Source: Gamarada debralockiae (taxonomy: Eukaryota; Ascomycota; Leotiomycetes; Helotiales; Hyphodiscaceae). Taken from it: 13,227 nt of DNA. Positions 8,214 through 13,227 of the stretch are shown here, in pieces. The stretch is from assembly GCA_002803225.1 (NCBI GenBank), contig NXFV01001885.1, positions 1 through 13,227 on the forward strand. The letters run 5' to 3'. The translations under genes were made by a program, and so were the position numbers. Numbering within the stretch: position 1 is the first letter of the stretch; each line of letters opens with the position of its first letter. The notes under the pieces are model-generated. The model did no database searches. It worked only from the letters and a program-made list of their open reading frames with translations, and was not told where the DNA came from.

Positions 8214-9623
8214 TTAGTATTTGGTTGGTCCTCCTCTTGTATTAATCACAGCTTGATATCTCCTCTACCACGAGTCAAAGAGCGTCTGAATATAGGTATC
8301 TGGTACTGCTTCCCAAGCTTCCTATATTATTTGCCGCAGCCTTGCTTTTGATACCCTTGAAGCGTCGTAATAAACTGCGTAGTACTAGCGCTAGATATAT
8401 TTCTTTATTTAGCTCTATACATGCTCGATAAGGTTCAAATCTAGAGAGTATCGAGGCCACTTAATATAAGGAATTCCACGCGCGTATAAGTTGGCTTGTG
8501 TAAGCTTCGATTTGTGGATTAAGGCGTTATCTTGCATCTAAATATATCCTCGTCCCTTATTAGCTTGTAAGAATGCTTGGATATTATTCAAAATCACTGT
8601 GTCGTACTTCTCAGAATCTATACTCCCTTACTCTCTCTCCTAGAATATAGCTAGTCCTTTCTTTCCTTCTATAATTATACTATGGAATATCTAAGACGGG
8701 AGCTTTGAATACTTGTGTTGTACGCAATCAAGACTAAATCGATCAATCCTATTTTCCTTTATAGTAATATACTCTTGTATATGTGCTCTGCCAGAGGCCT
8801 AAACTTCGTCTAAAAAGATTTGTTATATCAAGCATTCAGGAGTCTATTAGATACCTTGCTGTGCGAAGGCAAGGCGCTTTGCTATAACCTTAAGATCGTT
8901 TGAAAAGCCTTTTCTTTTGGCAACTCTTCGTCTGTAACCCACGAGCTTAAACGCTGTCCGGATAGCTTGTTCCTTATAGTATAGGTCGAGCTCTAGTGTA
9001 ATTGAAGGAATATAGCGAAATGTAATGTGTCGATGAGAAGGAGAGGCTAAAAGCTATTGCTCGAGCTGTCGGCGCTTAGGCGTATTAACCTTAGGTTTCC
9101 TTCTACACCTTGTCTTTTGTGGAGTTAGCCGTAGAGTATCTCCAGCGGCTCGAATTTGATGGTCCGTAAAACCGTACTTTTCGCGTATCTTATAAAATAG
9201 GACGTTAAAATCGAGGGCTGTTTTAATGCGGATTCGATCACTACGGGTCAAAGGAGGAGCGTATCGTCTTTGAGGAGTCTGTATAGTATTAACTCGCGAG
9301 TCTAGGTCAAGAGAAGGAGGCTCACTAGGCCGCGGGCCTATCCGAGAGTCCCAGGACTGCGTAGAGGCTCGAGAGGTGCGCGTAGGGACATCTTGAGAGC
9401 TAGGAATCTCATGAATACGCGGTGTTTTCGGTGTAGAAAGTAATGCTTGGATATCTATAGGCCGCGGGCCTATCCGAGAGTCCCAGGACTACGTAGAGGC
9501 TCGAGAGGTGCGTGTGGGGATATCCTGAGAGTCTGGTATCTTAAGAATTCGAGGTGTTTTCGGTGTAGAGAGCAAGGCTTGGATATCTATTGTGTTGTTG
9601 TTGATGTTGATGTTGGGATACAT
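8214..9623 (-). pseudogene. Tc1/mariner DD34E transposase, single frame with about 16 internal stops
   Basis: The start is ATG at 9623 (MYPNININNNTIDIQ) and the natural end is TAA at 8214-8216 after GGPTKY: exactly 470 codons with no frameshift. After a duplicated N-terminal segment come a helix-turn-helix region (LTRSDRIRIKTALDF, then IREKYGFTDHQIRAA and LTPQKTRCRRKPK), then the DDE domain. The catalytic residues are D in FLDEV (8810-8808), D in MQDNA (8531-8529) and E in DLNLIEH (8426-8424), with 34 residues between the last two. Stops are mostly TAG or TAA at positions where tryptophan or glutamine is expected, for example at 9489-9491, 9054-9056 and 8418-8416 (after IEHV). That is the pattern of CpA-to-TpA changes made by RIP. 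It cannot encode a working enzyme. Confidence 0.95.
9327..9590 (-). repeat. 132-bp in-frame tandem duplication in the transposase N-terminus
   Basis: Two copies, 9590-9459 and 9458-9327, encode 44 residues each, both starting IDIQALLSTPKTPRI and ending SWDSRIGPRP. The period is exactly 44 codons, so the frame is kept. The first copy has TAG at 9491-9489 where the second has CAG at 9359-9357. The duplication lies ahead of the DNA-binding helix-turn-helix, in a low-complexity proline/serine/threonine-rich leader. Confidence 0.95.
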
Positions 9624-9732
9624 TAGAAAATCCGTCTATTTTTCTGCACGGCAGAATCGAGTCACATGACAATATTTCTAGAAGAAGCTAGAAGAATCTA
9701 TGTATTTGATTGGTCGAAAACCCTAGTTTAAC

Positions 9733-9791
9733 CCCTTGTACTCTCCCCTTGTCTGCGCAGGGAATTACAGTTTATTTAGGGGGGGGGACTC
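9733..9791. repeat. Right terminal inverted repeat of the Tc1 element
   Basis: This is the reverse complement of the left terminus, with nine rather than ten bases in the homopolymer run. It lies upstream of the transposase start. It is followed by the TA target duplication at 9792-9793. Confidence 0.95.
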
Positions 9792-9793
9792 TA

Positions 9794-10306
9794 TCGCCTC
9801 GCCGTTACATACCCAGGTCCTTATCCCGCTCTAGCGTCAATAGGCTCAAGAATCGGCTTCGAAAAGAATCCTTGACTTATTCCAATTTTAGCTGGCGGTA
9901 ATTGCAGCCGAGGAGCCGAAACGGGTCACCTTTAACGCTGATCCATCCACTATCGCTGTCACCTTCGACTCACCCTTGCTCACCTTGACTTACCAACAGA
10001 AACGGATTTCTTCATGTTAGGATTGGCGCATAATAACAAGGTGCTGCTGACCGTCATGCCAGGGTCGACGCTAGACCGTGCACGACATGCCGTGAGTGCG
10101 TGGATTTATTAAATACAGTATATGGAGATGAGGATGGGTTGGAACGACTGAGTGGCAACTCCGTACAGAACTAGACACGTGGCTACCTGGAAACTTCCAG
10201 AAGAACGATATACTTTCATGTGATATATATATAATGCGTAATAAAATACGACTAGCGCGGCTGTAAATACAATATTAAGTAAGGGCGATAAATCCGTCCT
10301 CGCTTA
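9794..10306. other. No recognisable gene
   Basis: No long open frame is present after the transposon boundary. The stretch has small features only: TCACC/TCACCTT strings around 9925-9990, a short CTGGAA/TTCCAG palindrome near 10190, and a (TA) run at 10224-10232. Positions 10200-10300 are AT-rich. Confidence 0.45.
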
Positions 10307-10600
10307 TTAAGATGCTTGGCGTATTGTGTACCTCCTCCCACTTTGTCCGGATAAATCCGGCATAAAGGTTGCCTTAGGCTTCGTGTCTTTAAACTTTGGA
10401 GCTACGTTCTTTCTTGATAGGAGCTTCGTGCTACGGTCCCGAAATTTTAGAGATAGGCCAATAGTTATAATAGAGTAGGGGGAAGAGCCGAAAGGGCTTT
10501 CAACGACAATAACGGGACAATTAATAACATGACCACAACTATAGTATTTTCTTATTGCAAACCGAACCCTTGTAGAGAAATAGCTAAAGAACAATAGCAA
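10307..10600 (-). other. Unassigned open frame, possible degraded mobile-element fragment
   Basis: A minus-strand frame of 97 codons ends at 10307. It contains KYYSCGHVINCPVIV, faintly like a zinc knuckle that has lost a cysteine, and a basic KLLSRKNVAPKFKDTKPK stretch. Flanking DNA is AT-rich. No catalytic motif is visible, and I do not recognise the family. It may be a piece of a retroelement, or simply a chance frame. Confidence 0.2.
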
Positions 10601-10661
10601 ACTAATTGTAACTTTATATATTTATGTGGTAGAGATTTGAGACCCCCAGACTATGAAGTCA

Positions 10662-10700
10662 TTCCGGCACGTAGGGTTTTCCCCCACGCAGGGATGGACG
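10662..10700 (+). mobile_element. Orphan transposon terminus (right-end orientation)
   Basis: Two tandem units, TTCCGGCACGTAGGG (10662-10676) and TTTTCCCCCACGCAGGG (10677-10693), are followed by ATGGACG and then TTA. The same arrangement occurs at 12924-12965 and, in a diverged form, at the right end of the 7648-7881 MITE. By that comparison the element body would extend to the left, but I find no matching inverted left end, so this is a truncated or decayed copy. Confidence 0.6.
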
Positions 10701-10702
10701 TT

Positions 10703-11003
10703 ACTATACTAACCTTAGACATGTTGAGTTAATTCATCGGAGTCAGATCCTTGCATAACGGTACAAGTGGTAGAGAAGCATAATCAAAGGATCAGACGAC
10801 ATATCTAGATACCTCGCGAAACGGATTCTTGGGAGCTTGCGTGTCACTAGGTCATTGAGCGACAGTGTAGAGTTGCAGTTACACGACATAGCTGCCACGC
10901 CGAGGTCCAGTCACACGAAATAATTAGACCATCGACTCAACACTTCCGATTTATCACTTCTTCTGAACAATTGAATTAATACTGATATGAGAACTTTGAC
11001 ACT
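10703..11003. other. No recognisable gene; upstream region of the C2H2 relic
   Basis: No open frame of note. It is the presumed promoter and leader of the C2H2 gene that starts at 11004. Nothing resembling a clear TATA box or known binding site is evident. Confidence 0.4.
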
Positions 11004-11871
11004 ATGAGCTCCTGTTGTGTTCTCTGTGATCTATCTTTCAATAGCGACGAAAGCCTGTAGGAGCATAAACGAGAATCACCCGCGCATACCTTCGACTGTA
11101 GAACTTGCGACCATCACTACGGCAGCGGGACGGCTCTACAGCAGCACCTACGCGACTCTCCGGTTCATGCCCCCTCCTTTGACTGTGACGACTGCGATCG
11201 ATCTTTCGATAGCGAAGATGCGTTGCAGCAGCACCTGCGGGATTCACCAGCGCATGCCCCGTTCTTCGACTGTGAGACTTGCGATCGATCCTTCGGCAAC
11301 GAGGGGGCTCTGGAGCAGCACCTGCGGGACTCTCGCATTCATCAGCAGGATACAGAAACACCTTTAGATGTCTTTTTCCGCTCTTTCCCAACGTTTGATT
11401 ATAATCCTTCTCTCCCACCAGCTACTTCGTATGCCAACTTGCGGGGACACGAGGGGTGGCGCCGTGGCAGTGCGGCGTCAGACGATGCGTGGAACAGATA
11501 TCAAGACGCGCTGCAAAGCGAACTGCACATGTGGTACAGTGCAGAGAACGATTTGACTGCGTGGCATGCGCTCTGTCGCGCAGTTAGTATTGAGCCGTTT
11601 TCGTGTGAGCAATGCGAGGAGGTAGGAGACCGTGTAACGAAATTCGGTAGATTCATGCTAATGCGGATTATAGGCTGTACGAAGGACACACGTTAATATC
11701 GTTGATTTGATTGAATGGGGACGAAGTGGTAGTGAGGAAAAAGTTCAGACCTTCCGTGATATGGCAGAGCTGTGAGCCTATACCAAGGAGACAGGCAAGA
11801 TATTTCGCAACACGTTCGACCAAGAAGGCGGCAATGTTGTCTTGAGACACCTGCTTTGAAATATCTTTTGA
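11004..11871 (+). pseudogene. Tandem four-finger C2H2 zinc-finger protein, disabled by three nonsense codons
   Basis: Exon 1 (11004-11621) starts ATGAGCTCC. It encodes four fingers, at about residues 5-28, 32-55, 61-84 and 90-113, each C-x2-C-x12-H-x6-H with linkers like HLRDSPAHAPSFDC. The long H-x6-H spacing resembles U1/JAZ-type fingers rather than classic DNA-binding ones, so RNA binding is possible. A downstream segment reads PLDVFFRSFPTFDYNPSLPP, then GHEGWRRG, AWNRYQDAL, DLTAWHALCRA and CEQCEE. Exon 2 (11674-11871) continues AVRRTHVNIVDLIEWGRSGS and KETGKIFRNTFDQEGGNVVL. Breaks are TAG at 11058-11060 (a CAG is expected within finger 1), TGA at 11773-11775 and TGA at 11857-11859 (CGA is likely in both). 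The frame then closes at TGA 11869-11871, although a +1 shift would continue FERAYESSSRDAGDEESGF. The coding sequence is otherwise well preserved, so inactivation is recent. Confidence 0.87.
11622..11673 (+). other. Intron, 52 bp, in the C2H2 relic
   Basis: The donor is GTAGGA (off the usual GTAAGT), the branch-site match is GCTAAT at 11657-11662 and the acceptor is ATAG ending at 11673. Removing it joins CEQCEE directly to AVRRTHVNIVDL, a continuous segment of this fungal family as I recall it. Reading through the intron instead gives an unrelated tail ending at 11696. Confidence 0.8.
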
Positions 11872-11966
11872 GAGAGCTTATGAAAGCTCGAGTCGGGATG
11901 CTGGGGATGAGGAAAGCGGTTTTGATGATGTGGGTTCACGGAGATTAGGGGAGGTCGCAATGCGGC

Positions 11967-11984
11967 GAGTAACTTTAGTTACTC
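11967..11984. repeat. Perfect 8-bp inverted repeat with 2-base loop
   Basis: GAGTAACT and AGTTACTC are separated by TT. It lies about 100 bases after the end of the C2H2 relic. A loop of two bases cannot form a good RNA hairpin, so a protein-binding palindrome or chance is more likely. Confidence 0.5.
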
Positions 11985-12006
11985 AATGTGGTGTTTGGTG
12001 TCTATC

Positions 12007-12225
12007 TTAGCGCCGATGTCGAGAAACTTCCTGTGTCCGAGGGTGAACAGTGAATTCATTGGCCTCAACACGTCTTATTTCTTCCTGGGTCCTGACTTCA
12101 CTACTAGTACCGAGCAGTCGGGGCAGTTGTAGTTTCAATTTCTTCTCGACGTACACTGCTCCTGCAATCGCTCTACTGAGGGCAGCCACACTAGTTATAC
12201 TACAACGTGATTCGACGCACAACAT
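12007..12225 (-). other. Unrecognised 72-codon open frame
   Basis: A minus-strand frame begins with ATG at 12225 and ends at 12007. Upstream the same frame stays open to a TAG at 12253-12255. Its central part, SVAALSRAIAGAVYVEKKLK followed by LQLPRLLGTSSEVRTQEEIR, has protein-like amphipathic character and looks more like real sequence than most chance frames here. No domain is recognised and no intron-joined partner is evident. It could be a fragment of a decayed gene. Confidence 0.25.
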
Positions 12226-12255
12226 GATGATGTACAGGTTATGTAAGAGATGCTA

Positions 12256-12920
12256 GGATAGATTAAGCGTGCCAAAGGTGACACAAAATTGAGCATTTCA
12301 TCCACAATGAGTTTGATGCGAAGAAGGCAAAGCTAGAACTGCACTGATATCCCAGAATCGGATTGCACAATGAGGAGTGCGTCTCAGTGATATTTTCGTG
12401 CCTGGCCAACTACGCCAGGCATTAAAGTCATTACTAAGCTGGATAGCGCACCAGGCACCACAGTACCTCCAGCCACTGTTGGCCTTTTTGCCTAAGGCTT
12501 CCTAATAGAAATTACGGCGTAAATAATGCGGGGTTATTTCGCACTAACCAAAATCGTCACTCGCTTTGATCCGAGGTACAGATCCGCGTGGCGATCATGC
12601 ATAAATTTGCGCGCCACAGCAGCCACAAGGCTGATGATGATTTCCTGCATAGTAGTAAGGCCTTAGAGCTTGGATAAGACCTCTTTATAAAGTATTGGGG
12701 ATAGTATGAGCTCAGTGGTGAAGCTGTGGTGGAGGAACTCTGTTATGCTTTAAAAGAAGACCCTTTGCAAATGAAGCGTGAGGGCGACGATGTGAACGTG
12801 ATTTTCTAGTGGGAGGGGTTCAGGGTGTCCGAGAGTGGTCACGGAATATAACTTATAAAAAATTATAAGAGATATTGAGGTGTGCGTAGATTTTAAGATA
12901 CTTAAAGTCGAAGGACCTAT
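12256..12920. other. No recognisable gene
   Basis: Only short open frames are present, including a 61-codon minus-strand frame at 12750-12935 without any motif. Visible structures are the TGCCTGGC/GCCAGGCA hairpin at 12399-12421 and an A/T-only-loop palindrome at 12852-12869 (CTTATAA and TTATAAG). Confidence 0.45.
12399..12421. repeat. Perfect 8-bp inverted repeat, 7-base loop
   Basis: TGCCTGGC (12399-12406) and GCCAGGCA (12414-12421) flank CAACTAC. The GC-rich stem would make a stable hairpin. It is not next to a recognised gene and has no run of T after it, so I do not call it a terminator. Confidence 0.6.
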
Positions 12921-12923
12921 CAA

Positions 12924-12965
12924 TTTTTCCGGCACGCAGGGTTTTCCGGCACGCAGGGATGGACG
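12924..12965 (+). mobile_element. Orphan transposon terminus with two near-identical 17-bp units
   Basis: Units TTTTTCCGGCACGCAGGG (12924-12941) and TTTTCCGGCACGCAGGG (12942-12958) are followed by ATGGACG and TA (12966-12967). This is a better-preserved copy of the terminus at 10662-10700, in the same orientation. The element body should lie to the left. No inverted partner is visible in the preceding sequence, so the other end is lost or lies elsewhere. Confidence 0.65.
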
Positions 12966-13037
12966 TAAGTTGATTGTTTACATTTATCAAGATCACGTAT
13001 TTACAGTTTTTGGTGTTTTGGCCCGTGCGTAAATAAT

Positions 13038-13075
13038 CTTGTCAACCACTGTTGTACACACCAGGGGTTGACAAG
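13038..13075. repeat. Inverted pair of hAT-like termini, back to back
   Basis: CAGGGGTTGACAAG at 13062-13075 is matched in inverted orientation by CTTGTCAACCACTG at 13038-13051, a 13 of 14 match with 10 bases between. The CAGGG/CAGTG starts resemble the ends of hAT elements, one extending left and one extending right past the window edge. Alternatively this is a single hairpin with a 10-bp core stem (13038-13047 and 13066-13075). Confidence 0.4.
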
Positions 13076-13227
13076 TCTCATGAGACAGTCGAGTTTTCAA
13101 CCCACTTGTAACTTCACAACGCAACTCAAAATAAAAATTCTAAGTTGATAGTTTTGTTTGCCGCGATTGACTCTATATTTCCATAAACTATATATGTATT
13201 TTATCGCTGTGGTGTTGGTGCAGAAAA
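13076..13227. other. Window edge; no gene
   Basis: A 12-base palindrome GTCTCATGAGAC spans 13075-13086. The rest is AT-rich with no open frame. If the hAT-like end at 13062 is real, this is the beginning of an element that continues outside the window. Confidence 0.4.

Larger units (their letters stand above)
8057..9791 (-). mobile_element. Tc1/mariner transposon, 1735 bp, structurally complete but inactivated
   Basis: The ends are inverted repeats of about 60 bases, beginning (C/G)AGTCC, then a C run and TAAATAAACTG. The element is flanked by TA on both sides (8055-8056 and 9792-9793), the target-site duplication of this superfamily. The C run differs by one base between the ends (10 against 9). 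Inner homology continues (GGTTTT...CCAAT), but the left side lacks about 11 bases present on the right. The interior holds one transposase relic on the minus strand and is enriched in TA, as expected after RIP. Size and layout resemble Tc1-like elements described from pleosporalean fungi; I do not assign a named family. Confidence 0.95.

Noticed and set aside
8275..8460. Open minus-strand frame of 61 codons inside the transposon
   Set aside because: It is shifted one base from the true transposase frame, which reads WPRYSLDLNLIEHV over the same bases.
9327..9590. CRISPR-like array
   Set aside because: There are only two contiguous units without spacers, and they lie in frame inside a transposase gene.
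11038..11418. 126-codon minus-strand frame
   Set aside because: It is antisense to the four C2H2 fingers; its regular pattern mirrors the repeated finger codons.
11622..11696. Continuation of the C2H2 protein as EVGDRVTKF...KDTR
   Set aside because: This is intron read-through; the GT-AG intron with a GCTAAT branch site restores the conserved AVRRTHVNIVDL segment.
12399..12421. Transcription terminator
   Set aside because: The hairpin is perfect but lacks a following T run, and intrinsic terminators of bacterial type are not expected in a fungal genome.
1..13227. tRNA or rRNA genes
   Set aside because: Scanning by eye for T-arm (GGTTCGAATC-like) and D-arm pairs and for rRNA landmarks gave no convincing candidate on either strand.

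Overview
The window looks like a piece of a filamentous ascomycete genome (Pezizomycotina; a Pleosporales-type Dothideomycete is my best guess, from remembered resemblance of the gene families, not from a search). The evidence is short GT-AG introns of 52 and 55 bp, a DUF3176 membrane protein, a fungal NACHT-type STAND relic, a fungal tandem C2H2 protein and a Tc1/mariner transposon whose coding region carries TAG/TAA stops of the kind left by repeat-induced point mutation (RIP). It is a gene-poor, repeat-rich accessory region with one gene that still looks intact.

Layout. Positions 1-2400 hold no convincing gene but do hold low-complexity structure: an 18-bp AGTCCA minisatellite, a GGAA run and a degenerate 141-bp tandem repeat. 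Around 2395-2699 lies a possible solo or internal LTR, with a polypurine tract on its left and a primer-binding-like site on its right, followed by a short helix-turn-helix-like fragment. Positions 3130-4320 (minus strand) are a decayed NACHT NTPase with clear Walker A and B motifs, in-frame TAG codons and several frameshifts. Positions 5203-7261 (minus strand) encode the intact two-exon DUF3176 protein, 667 residues, with a start-stop ATGTGA just upstream of its start codon. Positions 7648-7881 are a 234-bp TA-flanked MITE. Positions 8057-9791 are a complete Tc1/mariner element of 1735 bp, flanked by TA, with 60-bp terminal inverted repeats and a transposase relic that stays in one frame for 470 codons but has about sixteen internal stops. 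Positions 11004-11871 are a recently disabled four-finger C2H2 gene with its intron still recognisable. The right edge (12900-13086) carries further transposon-end-like sequences.

How it fits together. There is no operon-like or cooperative gene set; the common thread is mobile DNA and mutational decay. The main cross-window pattern is that the MITE terminus and two orphan sequences near 10.7 kb and 12.9 kb share one architecture: two tandem 15-18-bp units, a 7-8-base tip, then TA or TTA. They probably belong to related elements mobilised by a transposase not present here. I found no rRNA, tRNA or CRISPR array, and no coherent undescribed multi-gene system.
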